Part shown: in pieces, positions 42,995 to 53,598 of the stretch
Position numbering within the stretch: position 1 is the stretch's first letter
Layout of the letters: each line of letters starts with the position of its first letter
Assembly: GCF_001444425.1 (NCBI RefSeq)
Contig: NZ_CP013189.1
Location: 1,798,001 to 1,862,000, forward strand
Direction of reading: 5' to 3'
DNA length: 64,000 bases
From: Pseudohongiella spirulinae
GTDB taxonomy: Bacteria > Pseudomonadota > Gammaproteobacteria > Pseudomonadales > Pseudohongiellaceae
Position numbers and translations under genes: made by a program
Notes under the pieces: generated by a model
Database searches by the model: none
Told to the model about the DNA's origin: nothing
The model's input: only the letters and a program-made list of their open reading frames with translations

Positions 42995-44725
42995 TCAGGC
43001 ATAGAAGTCAATTAAATGACTGGAATGACGCACGGGCGTTTCACCCGCTAAAATTTCTTCATCATTAGCATCCGTCAACCGCTCCCCGCTCCCGCCACGA
43101 CGGTCGTCACCCTGACTGCCGCCTTGTTGCGCCGACTGGTCTGACACCGAGACATCCACCAGATTCAGACCTTCCTGACGGAACTGTTCCTGCAGACGCG
43201 GAATCTGTAACTCCAGCGCATCGCGCACCATGGCATGCTGGCTGACAAAGTTGACGGTCGCCGCCTGATCGATCAGCTTCACCTTGATTGTCAGAGTGCC
43301 CAGTTCCGGAGGGTCCAGGCGAATCTGCGCGCTGTTGACACCGTTGGCGGTCATCATCATCAACTGCCTGCTGACATTCTCGCCCCATTGCGTTTGACCG
43401 AAGCTGCCCATCTGCAGGTTATCGCTGACAGCACGGTTAGCTGGCGACAGTGGCTGACTGGCAACTGTGGCTTCCCGTGCCTGGGCCGCCAACTGACGTC
43501 GCTGGTCGGCACCATATAATTCCTGGGCCAGCTCGCCGGCGGTCGGCACCGCGGTGCTCAACAAGGCTGCACCATCCTGCCGAGAGACCGCTGCATCCGG
43601 GATTCGACCGGAATCCATGGCAGCGCTCTGCAGGGCTGCATCAATAGCGACGGCCAGCGGTCGACGATCAGCCGGCATGACAGAGTCAGTTACTATCAGC
43701 GCATCGCCTGTTGCGGGGCGCGCTCGCGCAAGCTCCCCGGGCATCGCTGACTTTGATTCCGCCACCAGCATAACTGATGAGTCTGAACCTGATTCACCGG
43801 GTTTCGATTCAGCCGATGGCTTCGCAATTATGTTCGGGACGACCGTTGTCGGCGTCGTATTCTGCTCAACAACGGCAGGCTTGATGGCTGTCGGTGAAAC
43901 AGCAGCGGCGGCGAGCTCATTCAGTCCGGACGTCTTATTTTGACTATGAGGCAGAGCCTGATCTTGAGTCTCTCGCTTTATCTGAATCTGCACTGGCTCC
44001 AGCCCCGTCACAACAGCCCGATTGTCTGCCTCAATTGTTCCGTGAGTCATGGGTTGCGACATAAGCTGCCCGCCAGGCGTTGTTGACCGTTCAGAACCAG
44101 TCACTGCCAGTGTCACAGGCTGGGACCAATTTGAGAGCTGCGCCGGTTCATCCGTCACAGCAATGCCCGGTACAAGGTCAGCCAATGCCTGATTGACACT
44201 ATAAGATTGCTTCTCCGGCTGAGCACCATCCTGCAATACCTGACTTTGTAAGGCAGCCAGGGCACTGAGCAACACCTGGGGCAAATTTTGTTCACCCGGC
44301 GGCAAGACACTGCCGCCTTCATCGCTCATCGGACGCTGAGACTGAGACGTCGGCAGAATCTGCTCAGAAAATTTCAGCAGTTCATCGACCGTCCACTGCA
44401 CAGGATTTCCGGACTCAACACTGCCGGATAAATCCAGAGTGGCAGTCGGTTGCAGGGGCTGCTCAGGCGGCAACAGAGCCTGCAGATTATGCACAAAATC
44501 AGCCGCAAAGCTATCGCTCTGCTGCTCAGTCATACCAGATAAAAGCTGATTTATCAAAGATCTGGGGTCAGACTGAGCATTATCCCCATCACCTGATGGA
44601 GCATCCAGCCATGACTGCACAGCCGCCACATCAACCACCGGCAGCACGGCGTGACCGGCACCTTCCGGACGGCCCGATTGCTGGGTGGAACTCAGTGACA
44701 AAAGCAGATCGGCGGGTAGCAGCAT
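42995..44725 (-). CDS. fliK: Flagellar hook-length control protein FliK
   Basis: Secreted molecular ruler that triggers the FlhB switch. In 576 residues a long low-complexity region rich in Gln, Ser and Pro (about 1-440) precedes the conserved C-terminal domain (QIRLDPPELGTLTIKVKLID; VRDALELQIPRLQEQFRQEG). The ATG at 44725 has GAGGAG at 6 nt; the upstream extension lies in the promoter region. Confidence 0.92.
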   Translation of the reverse strand: MLLPADLLLSLSSTQQSGRPEGAGHAVLPVVDVAAVQSWLDAPSGDGDNAQSDPRSLINQLLSGMTEQQSDSFAADFVHNLQALLPPEQPLQPTATLDLSGSVESGNPVQWTVDELLKFSEQILPTSQSQRPMSDEGGSVLPPGEQNLPQVLLSALAALQSQVLQDGAQPEKQSYSVNQALADLVPGIAVTDEPAQLSNWSQPVTLAVTGSERSTTPGGQLMSQPMTHGTIEADNRAVVTGLEPVQIQIKRETQDQALPHSQNKTSGLNELAAAAVSPTAIKPAVVEQNTTPTTVVPNIIAKPSAESKPGESGSDSSVMLVAESKSAMPGELARARPATGDALIVTDSVMPADRRPLAVAIDAALQSAAMDSGRIPDAAVSRQDGAALLSTAVPTAGELAQELYGADQRRQLAAQAREATVASQPLSPANRAVSDNLQMGSFGQTQWGENVSRQLMMMTANGVNSAQIRLDPPELGTLTIKVKLIDQAATVNFVSQHAMVRDALELQIPRLQEQFRQEGLNLVDVSVSDQSAQQGGSQGDDRRGGSGERLTDANDEEILAGETPVRHSSHLIDFYA

Positions 44726-44780
44726 GACTAACTCCTCAGCAAGGCGCAAAGTTGTATAACTCAGACAATTAACAAGAACC

Positions 44781-44797
44781 AAACAAGAACTGTGCCA
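44781..44797 (-). promoter_or_regulatory. sigma54-type promoter for fliK
   Basis: On the minus strand TGGCAC, AGTTC, TTGTTT. The -24 half is perfect; the -12 half has GT in place of GC. It lies between fliJ and fliK, 56 nt before the start codon. Confidence 0.6.
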
Positions 44798-44811
44798 GCT
44801 TGCTGAAGGCT

Positions 44812-45261
44812 TTAATTCCAGGCTTTTTTTGCACCCGCGCCCCGGCGGGCATATTCGTCATGGTTCCGCTGTTCGACTCGCGCTTGCTGCCGGTCAGCTT
44901 CCTGCTGCAGACGTTGCAGCATTTTTTCCAGACTCTTGAAGCGGATATCGAGCTGCTGCCACTGCAGGCGAAATTGCTCGGCCTCCTGCTCACGGGTGGC
45001 GATAACCGTTTTCTGATGAGCGATGGCGCGGTCCAGTTGACCCTGAAAACCATCATAAAGACGCAGTCGGTCCACAGTCATGCCCTGCCGCCCGGCATCG
45101 AGCAGTCGGCGACGGTAGTCGTCCTGATACTCAGCCAGCTGCTGCAATTTCTGTTCTTCCTGCTGTACCAGTTGCTGCGCCTGGGACAGCAGGCGTCCGG
45201 CCTTGTCAGCCTCCAGCTCGGCAATGCGCAAGACCGGCTGCATGCGCTTGACGCGGTTCAT
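44812..45261 (-). CDS. fliJ: Flagellar export chaperone FliJ
   Basis: Coiled-coil stalk protein of the FliI export ATPase, 149 residues, almost entirely helical and rich in Gln, Arg and Glu ([20 protein letters not shown]). The start overlaps fliI by ATGA. Confidence 0.92.
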   Translation of the reverse strand: MNRVKRMQPVLRIAELEADKAGRLLSQAQQLVQQEEQKLQQLAEYQDDYRRRLLDAGRQGMTVDRLRLYDGFQGQLDRAIAHQKTVIATREQEAEQFRLQWQQLDIRFKSLEKMLQRLQQEADRQQARVEQRNHDEYARRGAGAKKAWN

Positions 45262-46724
45262 GCGCTTCGCCCGTCAGCCTGCTGTGCGCCTGTCTCACGT
45301 GCGCTACCACCCAGGGTACGGGCTTCACCAGCGTGCAGTGCCGTGACATTGCTGGCCGCCGTCTGGCCATTCTGCAGTCGTCGTTGTGGTGGCGTGATAG
45401 CCTTGCTCAGACGCTCTACAGCCTCCGGCAAAGCGACATTTTCCGTCAGCCCCTGTTGCAGGAACTGACGCAAGTGCGGCATCCGCTCTATGGCAAAGTC
45501 AATGTCTCGGTCCGCACCCATGGTGTAGGCACCCACACTGATCAGATCACGATTCTGCTGATAACGAGAGTAAACCCGCTTGAATAATTGAGCCTTGGCC
45601 AGGTGCTCAGGGGACACCACAGCTGGCATCACCCGGCTAATGGAGGCTTCCACATCAATGGCCGGATAGTGGCCCTGTTCGGCCAGGGTGCGAGACAGCA
45701 CGATATGGCCGTCCAGAATCGCACGGGATGAATCGGCAATGGGGTCCTGCTGGTCATCGCCTTCGGTGAGGACAGTATAAAATGCCGTGATGGTTCCTTC
45801 GCCATTATCAGCGTTACCGGCACGCTCCACCAATTGCGGTATGCGTGCAAACACGGAGGGCGGATACCCTTTGGTGGCCGGCGGCTCGCCTATCGCCAGG
45901 GCAATTTCACGCTGTGCCATGGCGTAGCGCGTTAATGAATCCATCAACAACAGCACATCTTTGCCCTGATCACGAAAACCTTCGGCGATGCGTGTGGTCA
46001 CCGTTGCCGCCCGCAAACGCATGAGCGGCGAATCATCGGCGGGCGAGGCCACCACCACAGAGCGACGCAGCCCTTCTTCACCCAGAATTTCGTCAATAAA
46101 CTCCTTGACCTCTCTGCCACGTTCACCAATCAGTCCTACAACAATCACATCGGCTTCGGTAAAGCGGGTCATCATGCCCAGCAGAACAGACTTACCCACG
46201 CCGGAGCCGGCAAACAGACCGATACGCTGACCACGACCGACCGTCAGCAAACCATTGATGGCCGCTATGCCGACGTCCAGGGTCTGCTTGATGGGCTGGC
46301 GTTTCAGAGGATTGATGCTGCGCTCCGACTCTGCGGGGCGACAGGCGGTGGTATCCAGCGCGCCGCGCCCGTCAATCGGTTCACCAAAACCGTTAAGCAC
46401 GCGGCCCAGCAGTCCATCGCCCACCCACAATGTCTGAGCCTGGGTGGCAGGTATCACACGAGCGCCGGGCTGTAACCCTTCAACGCTGTAAAGCGGCATC
46501 AAAAAAATTCGGGGGCCGTCGAAACCCACCACTTCCGCCTCTATCTCACCGCCATTACTGTGACCGACCAGACAACGCTGACCCAGCGAAACATTGCAAC
46601 CCACGGCTTCCAGTGTCATGCCCACCACGCGCGTCAGGCGTCCGACGATGACCGGCTCAATATCAAGTTCAGCTTGCGGATGATAGGCCCGCAAGCGTTG
46701 CGCAAGGCTCTGCCGCTGAAACAT
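45258..46724 (-). CDS. fliI: Flagellar export ATPase FliI
   Basis: Hexameric F1-like ATPase energising export. The 488 residues have Walker A AGSGVGKS (172-179), Walker [19 protein letters not shown] and the type III ATPase signature [18 protein letters not shown]. Overlaps fliH and fliJ by ATGA. Confidence 0.97.
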   Translation of the reverse strand: MFQRQSLAQRLRAYHPQAELDIEPVIVGRLTRVVGMTLEAVGCNVSLGQRCLVGHSNGGEIEAEVVGFDGPRIFLMPLYSVEGLQPGARVIPATQAQTLWVGDGLLGRVLNGFGEPIDGRGALDTTACRPAESERSINPLKRQPIKQTLDVGIAAINGLLTVGRGQRIGLFAGSGVGKSVLLGMMTRFTEADVIVVGLIGERGREVKEFIDEILGEEGLRRSVVVASPADDSPLMRLRAATVTTRIAEGFRDQGKDVLLLMDSLTRYAMAQREIALAIGEPPATKGYPPSVFARIPQLVERAGNADNGEGTITAFYTVLTEGDDQQDPIADSSRAILDGHIVLSRTLAEQGHYPAIDVEASISRVMPAVVSPEHLAKAQLFKRVYSRYQQNRDLISVGAYTMGADRDIDFAIERMPHLRQFLQQGLTENVALPEAVERLSKAITPPQRRLQNGQTAASNVTALHAGEARTLGGSARETGAQQADGRSA

Positions 46725-47719
46725 CAGACCGGCTCCTGCGGATCACTGCCGGGCTGCTGACCAGCCAGAGATTCAGCTTCTTCTGCCAGGCCGCGTCGCG
46801 GCGAATGCCCGGCCGCCTCCTTGATAGCTTTTACCACCGGCTCGGGGGCCTCTTCGAACGACTCGCCCGGCGGCAACCCTTGATGGCGCAGATCACCTTC
46901 CTCGGCAAACTGTTTGCTGACTATCTGTTCAATCGCCTGGCGAAAACGCGCACCGGTCGTAAAGTCCACCGCGCTGTGATCAGTTTCGACCCGACAGCCA
47001 CCGCGTTCAATTTGCGGTGTGCCAATGACCCGCCAATTCTCGCCGCCTTCTTCAGCGGCGCGCATCACCAGTTCCTTATCGGCAGTGTTCACCAGAATTC
47101 GGACATTGTCACGGGTCGGCGGCAGAGTGTTAAGCGCCTGCTGCACAATTTTCATGATGTGGCGGCTGTCTATGCTCAGTTCGCGCGCCACCACCTGCCG
47201 CGCCACCTCACGCACCAGACCCAGCAGCGCCAGTTCTAATTGATAGTCCTGGTCATTCACTGCATGTGTCAGGTGCGTCATGACACTATTCAAGACATTC
47301 AGTTGCTGGCGTACCGTTTGCTGGGCATTAGCGAGACCGGCTTCTTCGCCCATCTGCAGACCCGCCTGTCGGCCTTCTTCAAACCCGGCATCATAGCCGA
47401 GTTTCTGTCCCTGTTCGCGGCCCTCTGCCAGACCTTTTTGCAGTCCCTCTTTGCGACCGGCCAGCAGTCCCTGTTCATAGCCTTCGTCGTACGAAGCGCC
47501 AAAATCTGCTGGCTGCCGGGCAGGACTGTCGTCTGCACCTGCATGACTGGCAGAAGCACTCTGACTGACCGCCTGACGAAACTGAGACTCTTCACGGGGT
47601 TCGGCGTGAATCAATTTGCCACCCTTGTCAATCGTGGGCGGCAGCCAGCGACGCAATGGCTGCGCTTCCGCCTGCTTCTGTGATACCCGATTCACCCCAT
47701 CAAAGACGTGTCGCTGCAT
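46724..47719 (-). CDS. fliH: Flagellar export regulator FliH
   Basis: Peripheral stalk that docks FliI to the C-ring. The 331 residues have the conserved N-terminal RRWLPP. A run of Gly-spaced helices ([16 protein letters not shown], then repeats [23 protein letters not shown]) follows, typical of FliH GxxxG segments. The C-terminal FliI-binding domain is present. It starts 1 nt after fliG. Confidence 0.94.
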   Translation of the reverse strand: MQRHVFDGVNRVSQKQAEAQPLRRWLPPTIDKGGKLIHAEPREESQFRQAVSQSASASHAGADDSPARQPADFGASYDEGYEQGLLAGRKEGLQKGLAEGREQGQKLGYDAGFEEGRQAGLQMGEEAGLANAQQTVRQQLNVLNSVMTHLTHAVNDQDYQLELALLGLVREVARQVVARELSIDSRHIMKIVQQALNTLPPTRDNVRILVNTADKELVMRAAEEGGENWRVIGTPQIERGGCRVETDHSAVDFTTGARFRQAIEQIVSKQFAEEGDLRHQGLPPGESFEEAPEPVVKAIKEAAGHSPRRGLAEEAESLAGQQPGSDPQEPV

Positions 47720-47720
47720 A

Positions 47721-48716
47721 TCAGATCATTGCCTCGCTGCCACCACCAAGCTGAATTTCGCCGGCGTCGGCCATGCGCCGCGCCACCACCAATATTTCTT
47801 TCTGAGCGGCTTCCACTTCAACGATACGCACCGGCCCTTTGGCTTCCAGGTCATCGCGCAGCAATTCCGCCGCACGCTTGGACATATTGTTGAAGAATTT
47901 TTCTTTAAGAAAGTCATCTGCTCCTTTCAATGCAAGAATCAGCACTTCAGAAGACACTTCACGCAGCAGGGATTGAATGCCACGATCATCCACATCTCGC
48001 ATATTGTCAAAGACAAACATCAGATCCTGAATCTGATTACCCAGATCTTCATCAACGCCTTTAATGGCTTCCATCAGTTCCTGCTCAACCGCACCATCCA
48101 GATTGTTCATGATCTCGGCGGCGGTTTTTGTGCCACCAATCACGGTTGAGGGATTGGACCCCTTGCCCGAGAATTGTTTTTCCAGAATGTGATTGAGTTC
48201 TTTCAACGCTTCCGGCTGAACACTTTCCAGTGAGGCAATGCGCATCATGATTTCAAGGCGCACTTTCTCAGGAAACTGAGCCAGAATATTGGCAGACTGA
48301 TCAGCATCCAGATAACTCAGCACGACAGCCTGTATCTGTGGGTGTTCCAGACGAATCACATCCGCCACCGAGCGCGGATCCATCCATTTCAGACTGTTGA
48401 TACCGGAGCCGGAACTGCCCAGCAGAATCCTGTCCAGAAAACCTCGGGCTCGATCTTCACCCAGCGCTTCGGTGAGCATATTACGGATGTAGTTTTCAGC
48501 GCCAATGCCCAGGCCGCTCTGTGCACCACATTCATTCAGAAATTCGTTAAGCACGCCCGAGACCGTATCTTGTGACACGGACTTGAGGGTAGACATGGCC
48601 GCCCCCACGCGCTGCACTTCCTTTGGCCCCATCTGTTTAAGCACTTCGGCGGCATCTTTCTCGCCCATGCTCATCAGCAGAATCGCGGCTCGCTCAAGAG
48701 AATTCATATCAGCCAT
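47721..48716 (-). CDS. fliG: Flagellar motor switch protein FliG
   Basis: Rotor protein that contacts MotA. In 331 residues N, middle and C armadillo-like domains are recognisable (LERAAILLMSMGEKDAAEVL; EHPQIQAVVLSYLD; the charged torque helix ALKGADDFLKEKFFNNMSKR). The ATG lies 8 nt inside the end of fliF. Confidence 0.97.
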   Translation of the reverse strand: MADMNSLERAAILLMSMGEKDAAEVLKQMGPKEVQRVGAAMSTLKSVSQDTVSGVLNEFLNECGAQSGLGIGAENYIRNMLTEALGEDRARGFLDRILLGSSGSGINSLKWMDPRSVADVIRLEHPQIQAVVLSYLDADQSANILAQFPEKVRLEIMMRIASLESVQPEALKELNHILEKQFSGKGSNPSTVIGGTKTAAEIMNNLDGAVEQELMEAIKGVDEDLGNQIQDLMFVFDNMRDVDDRGIQSLLREVSSEVLILALKGADDFLKEKFFNNMSKRAAELLRDDLEAKGPVRIVEVEAAQKEILVVARRMADAGEIQLGGGSEAMI

Positions 48717-50412
48717 CGTTAGAAATCCAGTTTTTTACCACCTGCGCCACGCGGGCAGGATCCTGTGCAACCAGACCCTTAATGGCACTGAGTTGCCGTT
48801 CATAACTGTCACCGGGGCTGCCCAGCAGCAAATCATCACCACCGCTCAGCGTGACTTTTTCTGCTGCACCATTGCTGTCCGGACGCACGTCAGTATAGCG
48901 CACATCCCCACCCCCCGAGCTGCTGCCCCCAACCGGTGCCACGGCACGACTACCAGAGCCCACTGACGTGAGGCGACGAATTGTGGGCATCAACACGCCA
49001 AACACCAGAATCAACACAAATATGGCGGCTGCGACCTGCTTCAGCGCGCTGGCAAACCAGGGCTCCTGCCAGATCGGAAAGCTGTCGGCGGCGACCATCT
49101 CGGCCTGCGCAAATTGTTTGTTGATGACTGTCACGCTGTCGCCACGTTCCACATCAAAACCAACGGCATCACGCACCAGCGCGGTAATGCGATCCAGATC
49201 ATCGGTCGTCCAGGGTGCCGCCGTTTCGCCCGCCGGTTCATCAATCACAACAGCAACGGACAATCGCTTGACACGAATAGGATCATAGCTGGTGTAGCTG
49301 ATGGTGCGGTCCATTTCATAATTGCGGGTAGCCTGGGTGCGCGAATTGCCCGCCGCACCTGCTGTGTTCCCGCCAGCCGCCGCGTTAGCTGCCACTTCAG
49401 GAGCCACGCCCGCTGCCGGGGGCTGATTGCTGAGTGCACCGGGAATACCTGCTACGATGTCACCCGCGTTGCGCTGCTCATTCAGGGACTGTTCGCTGCG
49501 CAGTACGGTGCTGTCCGGATTATAAACTTCCGCCGCCTGCTCCATACGAGTGAAATCGATATCTGCCGCCACCTCGGCGGTAAAACGTCCAGCACCCAGC
49601 AGCGGCATCAGGATACGATTGATGCGACTGGATAACGTTTCTTCATAGCGGCGGACATACTCAAACTGTTCACCGGCAATAGCCAGCTCGCGGTTCTCGC
49701 CTCTTCGCGACAGCAGATTGCCGGACTGATCCACGACCGTCACACCTTCCGGCGCCATGTCCGGTACGCTGGAGGCCACCAGGTTGGCAATCGCCTGCAC
49801 CTGCACATCAGTCAACTGACGGCCGCTGTTCAACGTCAAAAAGACCGATGCTGTGGGGACACGTGCCTCACGAACAAACACAGTGCGCTCCGGCGTGGCC
49901 AGATGCACCCGCGCGGCCTGTACGTGACGGAAACTGGCGATGGTGCGTGCCAGCTCACCCTCAAGGCTGCGCTTGTAACGGTTATTCTCCATGAACTGGC
50001 TGGTGCCCAGGCCCTGCTCCTGATCCATGAACTCGTAACCGTAGCCATTGTCACGGGAAATACCTGCTGCAGCGACTTGCAGACGAATCTCGTTAACCTG
50101 CGCCGCAGGCACCAATAACACACCGCTGCCGGGATCAATACGATAGGGCTGCGCCGTTGACTCCAGTACTTCGGCCAGCTCGGCCACATTAAAACCCTGC
50201 ATACTGGGATACAGTGGCTGAAAATCTTCGCGTTGCGACCAAAGCACAACAGAGAAACCCAGGGCGATACTGGCTGCCAGCCCCAGTAACAAGCCACCCT
50301 GCCTGAGCAGATCCAGGCGATTGAATCCCGTCAGGAAATTGACACCGCCTCCGGCACCGGCGCCTCCGGACTTTGTCATTGCAGTTGAGCTATCAGCAGT
50401 ATCAGCAGCCAT
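48709..50412 (-). CDS. fliF: Flagellar MS-ring protein FliF
   Basis: Forms the membrane/supramembrane ring. The 567 residues have two membrane helices (about 34-55 and 447-468) around a periplasmic region with YscJ-like ring-building motifs. The C-terminal FliG-binding tail (AAEKVTLSGGDDLLL... to VVKNWISNDG) is present. It starts 45 nt after fliE. Confidence 0.96.
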   Translation of the reverse strand: MAADTADSSTAMTKSGGAGAGGGVNFLTGFNRLDLLRQGGLLLGLAASIALGFSVVLWSQREDFQPLYPSMQGFNVAELAEVLESTAQPYRIDPGSGVLLVPAAQVNEIRLQVAAAGISRDNGYGYEFMDQEQGLGTSQFMENNRYKRSLEGELARTIASFRHVQAARVHLATPERTVFVREARVPTASVFLTLNSGRQLTDVQVQAIANLVASSVPDMAPEGVTVVDQSGNLLSRRGENRELAIAGEQFEYVRRYEETLSSRINRILMPLLGAGRFTAEVAADIDFTRMEQAAEVYNPDSTVLRSEQSLNEQRNAGDIVAGIPGALSNQPPAAGVAPEVAANAAAGGNTAGAAGNSRTQATRNYEMDRTISYTSYDPIRVKRLSVAVVIDEPAGETAAPWTTDDLDRITALVRDAVGFDVERGDSVTVINKQFAQAEMVAADSFPIWQEPWFASALKQVAAAIFVLILVFGVLMPTIRRLTSVGSGSRAVAPVGGSSSGGGDVRYTDVRPDSNGAAEKVTLSGGDDLLLGSPGDSYERQLSAIKGLVAQDPARVAQVVKNWISNDG

Positions 50413-50457
50413 TATTTACAGTCCTGTTTATACAATTCAGTATCAAAGTTGCTTTGC

Positions 50458-50826
50458 TCAGATCGGCATGTTCATGATGTCCTGATAAGCACTGACCAGG
50501 CGATTACGAACCTGGTTCATGGCCTCAAAGGAAACGCTGGCCTTTTGCATCTGAATCATGACCTGAGTGATATCTACACCAGGATCACCGCGTTCAAATG
50601 CGCGTTGCAGTTCACCGGATTTCTGCTGGGTGTCCGCGACGGAATCAACCGCCTGCTTCAACATCTCGCCAAAGCCGGGACCTTCACTGCGACCAACTGC
50701 CTGACCATTGTTAACGGCATTGCTCAGATCCGGCTTATTGGCTTCCGGAGTCTGGATCTGGCCGCGTATTTCGCGCATCTGCATCAGCAGTTGATTGATA
50801 TCTGAACGATCTCCAATAGTATTCAT
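50458..50826 (-). CDS. fliE: Flagellar hook-basal body protein FliE
   Basis: Adapter between MS-ring and rod, 122 residues. The conserved C-terminal half reads GDPGVDITQVMIQMQKASVSFEAMNQVRNRLVSAYQDIMNMPI (in parts). It starts 5 nt after fleR, so it may be read through from fleSR; I see no clear sigma54 site just before it. Confidence 0.94.
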   Translation of the reverse strand: MNTIGDRSDINQLLMQMREIRGQIQTPEANKPDLSNAVNNGQAVGRSEGPGFGEMLKQAVDSVADTQQKSGELQRAFERGDPGVDITQVMIQMQKASVSFEAMNQVRNRLVSAYQDIMNMPI

Positions 50827-50831
50827 ATCAG

Positions 50832-52232
50832 TCAGCTCCCCAGGATTCCAAGATCACGCATACGCGCCAGTTTGTAACGCAAAGTGCGGGCACTGACACC
50901 CAGCACTTCCGCAGTTTCTTTGCGTCGTCCGCCCTGCTGCTTTAATGTTGACAGAATGATCTGAAACTCGCGCTGCTTCAGGTCATTGCCCAGTGCACTC
51001 AGATCAGCATCGCCTTCGTTCTGTTCAATCAGCCCAATCGACTCGGCGGGTACAGACGCGTTTGGCAGTGGTTGATGTTCCGGTGCCGCTGGCGCCTGTC
51101 CAGCGTCCATATTCAGCCCCAGGCAAGAGGCGGTGATTGCCGAGCCGTCCTGAATAATAAGCGCCCGTTGCAACACATTATCCAGCTCTCTTACGTTACC
51201 CGGCCAATCGTGTTGAGTCAGAGCCAGACGCGCTTCACTATCCAGCCTGACAGCAGTGCGCCCCATCCGGCTGGTATGTTGGTCCAGCAGCCGCTCTGCC
51301 AGCGGCACAATGTCCTGGCGGCGGCTGCGCAATGGATGCCAGGCCAGCGGAAATACACTCAGTCGGTAATAGAGGTCTTCGCGGAATTTGCCGTCGCGGA
51401 CATGTTGACGCAGATCGCGGTTGGTGGTGGCAATGACCCGCACATCCAGTTTGATGGTTTTGCGACTGCCCAGACGTTCCACCTCGCGCTCTTGCAGAAC
51501 CCGCAGAATTTTGGCTTGCAGGCCGATGTCCATTTCTGAAATCTCATCCAGCAAAATGGTGCCGCCATCGGCTTGTTCAAATTTGCCCGGGCTGCTTTGA
51601 TAGGCGCCGGTGAATGAACCTTTTTCGTGACCAAACAAGGTCGCTTCCAGCATATTTTCGGGAATGGCTGCGCAGTTGATGGCAATAAACGGGCCGTCGG
51701 CGCGAGCGGACTGTCGGTGAATAAACTGTGCCAGCACTTCCTTGCCTGTCCCGCTCTCGCCGGAAATCAGCACCGTGGCATCCGATCTCGCCACCTTGCG
51801 GGCCAATGACAGCAACTGCTGACTGGCTGGCTCAACGGCTACCGGGTCGTTGCTGCCGTTCACCCGAGGTGCCAGGTACTTCTCAATAGTTGCCAGCAGA
51901 TGCTCCGGTTTGAAGGGCTTCAGCAGATAGTCAACCGCACCTTCCCGCATGGCGCGCACTGAGCTGCCAACACTGCCAAAGGCGGTAATCAGTACAACCG
52001 GCATCACCGGGAACCGCGCGCGCACCTGCTGCAACAGTTCGTGACCGTCCATACCATCCATATTGATGTCTGATATCACCATGTCGACCGGTCTGTCTGC
52101 CAGAGCTTCCAGCGCCGCTTCGCCGGAATCCACAGCCATAACCCTGTAATCCGCGTATTCCAGCGTGTCACTCAGTGCTTCACGCAGCTCCGGATTATCT
52201 TCGACCACCAGAATGGATGCCTTGTCACTCAT
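50832..52232 (-). CDS. fleR: sigma54-dependent response regulator FleR
   Basis: NtrC-type activator of middle flagellar genes. The 466 residues have a receiver with Asp55 in ISDINMDGMD and an AAA+ domain with GESGTGKE. The sigma54-contact loop is GSFTGA (202-207) instead of GAFTGA. A Fis-type helix-turn-helix (RRKETAEVLGVSARTLRYKL) ends the chain. The ATG at 52232 overlaps the fleS stop by one base and has AAGGAG at 8 nt. Confidence 0.95.
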   Translation of the reverse strand: MSDKASILVVEDNPELREALSDTLEYADYRVMAVDSGEAALEALADRPVDMVISDINMDGMDGHELLQQVRARFPVMPVVLITAFGSVGSSVRAMREGAVDYLLKPFKPEHLLATIEKYLAPRVNGSNDPVAVEPASQQLLSLARKVARSDATVLISGESGTGKEVLAQFIHRQSARADGPFIAINCAAIPENMLEATLFGHEKGSFTGAYQSSPGKFEQADGGTILLDEISEMDIGLQAKILRVLQEREVERLGSRKTIKLDVRVIATTNRDLRQHVRDGKFREDLYYRLSVFPLAWHPLRSRRQDIVPLAERLLDQHTSRMGRTAVRLDSEARLALTQHDWPGNVRELDNVLQRALIIQDGSAITASCLGLNMDAGQAPAAPEHQPLPNASVPAESIGLIEQNEGDADLSALGNDLKQREFQIILSTLKQQGGRRKETAEVLGVSARTLRYKLARMRDLGILGS

Positions 52233-53437
52233 CAATTGTACTCCTTCGCAGAATTACCCAGGCACGGCAATACAAATCCAGCACGTACGCCGGTGCCTGT
52301 CTCACTGTCCAGATTTTCAATAAAAAATTGTCCGCCATGAGCGCGGGCGACCACCTGGGCGACTGCCAGACCAAGACCGGTACCCTGTGCGCGCGTGGTA
52401 TAAAATGCCTCGGTTACCTGATCGATGACTGCCGGATCAATACCGGGGCCGTTATCCTGCACAAAAAAGCGCATCTGACCCGGCTGGCAGTTGTGATCAG
52501 CACGCACCGTCAGCTGCACAGCCGGGCCGGCATTCTGCTGGGCGTTTTCTATCAGATTCAGCAAAGCGCCCACCAGCGATTCAGTGTTGCACTCCAGCAC
52601 ACAGTCCGGTGCCAGATTCTGCCACTGACACTGAGTGCGATTGGCCTTCAGCAATACTTCAGCTGCGGTGCGGGTTTCCTCAAACAGCTGCGCCATGCTC
52701 AGACGGGCGTCCAGAACGGCTTCGCCACGAGCGAAAACCAGCATGTCGCGGACCTGTCGCTCCATATTGTGAAGACGTGACATCAGGCGCTCATGAGTAC
52801 GCGTAAAACGCTCGGGTTCCTGCGCAGTGGCGTTGGTCAGGTTACCCGCATACAGCATGGCGGCAGCCAGCGGCGTGCGGATCTGGTGTGCCAGAGAGGA
52901 GACCATCTGACCCATTTCAGTCAGACGTTGATGACGACTCAGACGCTGCTGCAAGCGACGCGTCTCCGTTTGATCGGTGATCAGAATAATCTGCCCCGGT
53001 TCTTCTTCCAGAGAGCGGCTCAACAGACTCACACGCTTACCATTGGCAAGGGATATTTCATGGCCATCGTCACTGCGCGGCGCAAAACGCTGGCGGATGA
53101 TATCGACCCACAACTCCCCTTCCAGCGGTGTGCCCAGCAGCTCTTTTGCCGCGGGGTTGCACTCAGCTATCTGACCGCGGGCATTCAAGACCAAAACCCC
53201 GCCCGGCAGCAGTTGCAACAGTTTGCTCAGACGATGCGCAATGCGCTCTTTTTCCGCCAGCTCCTGCAGACGTTGTGCGTTGGCCGCCTCCAGCTCTGCG
53301 GTCAGATCACGTACCCGCGTTTCCAGCGCATGATAGGTCTGTGTCAACTCACTGGAGAGTTTATTAAAGGCCTGAAACGCCAGCTCCAACGACTGCGCGC
53401 TGGGTTGTTCGACGACTCGTAAAGGGCTTGCTGCCAT
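52232..53437 (-). CDS. fleS: Flagellar sensor histidine kinase FleS
   Basis: Soluble kinase partner of FleR. The 401 residues have an N-terminal coiled coil (about 20-70), a PAS domain (about 72-160), and HisKA with His184 in LAHQIRTPL. The ATPase domain shows NLIENAQQNAGP, DNGPGIDP and GTGLGLAV. The ATG at 53437 is chosen because the longer in-frame reading from 53500 begins inside the sigma54 promoter and so cannot be translated from that transcript. Confidence 0.94.
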   Translation of the reverse strand: MAASPLRVVEQPSAQSLELAFQAFNKLSSELTQTYHALETRVRDLTAELEAANAQRLQELAEKERIAHRLSKLLQLLPGGVLVLNARGQIAECNPAAKELLGTPLEGELWVDIIRQRFAPRSDDGHEISLANGKRVSLLSRSLEEEPGQIILITDQTETRRLQQRLSRHQRLTEMGQMVSSLAHQIRTPLAAAMLYAGNLTNATAQEPERFTRTHERLMSRLHNMERQVRDMLVFARGEAVLDARLSMAQLFEETRTAAEVLLKANRTQCQWQNLAPDCVLECNTESLVGALLNLIENAQQNAGPAVQLTVRADHNCQPGQMRFFVQDNGPGIDPAVIDQVTEAFYTTRAQGTGLGLAVAQVVARAHGGQFFIENLDSETGTGVRAGFVLPCLGNSAKEYN

Positions 53438-53482
53438 GCTTTTGTCCCGTTTTTGGCGGTTATTTGTTTCCGTGCATGAGGC

Positions 53483-53499
53483 AAGCAATGTCCGTGCCA
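53483..53499 (-). promoter_or_regulatory. sigma54-type promoter for fleSR
   Basis: On the minus strand TGGCAC, GGACA, TTGCTT: a perfect sigma54 consensus with correct spacing, 46 nt before the fleS ATG. In Pseudomonas fleSR is driven by FleQ and sigma54; fleQ itself is not in this window. Confidence 0.88.
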
Positions 53500-53570
53500 T
53501 CTAGGTGATATCTTATTTTTCAATAGCTTAGGTAGCGGCAGTGTTTTGCCGTCGACGGGTTTTTGACGCT

Positions 53571-53582
53571 GGGGACGGCTCA
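53571..53582 (+). repeat. Remnant of the GGGGACGGAG repeat
   Basis: TTTGACGCTGGGGACGG has the flank and first eight bases of the repeat but no inverted partner. It lies just left of element B, as if that element interrupted it. Confidence 0.5.
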
Positions 53583-53598
53583 CTGATCTGACTCTGGT

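Noticed and set aside
53438-53500. N-terminal extension of fleS by 21 codons
   Set aside because: It starts inside the sigma54 promoter, upstream of the predicted transcription start.
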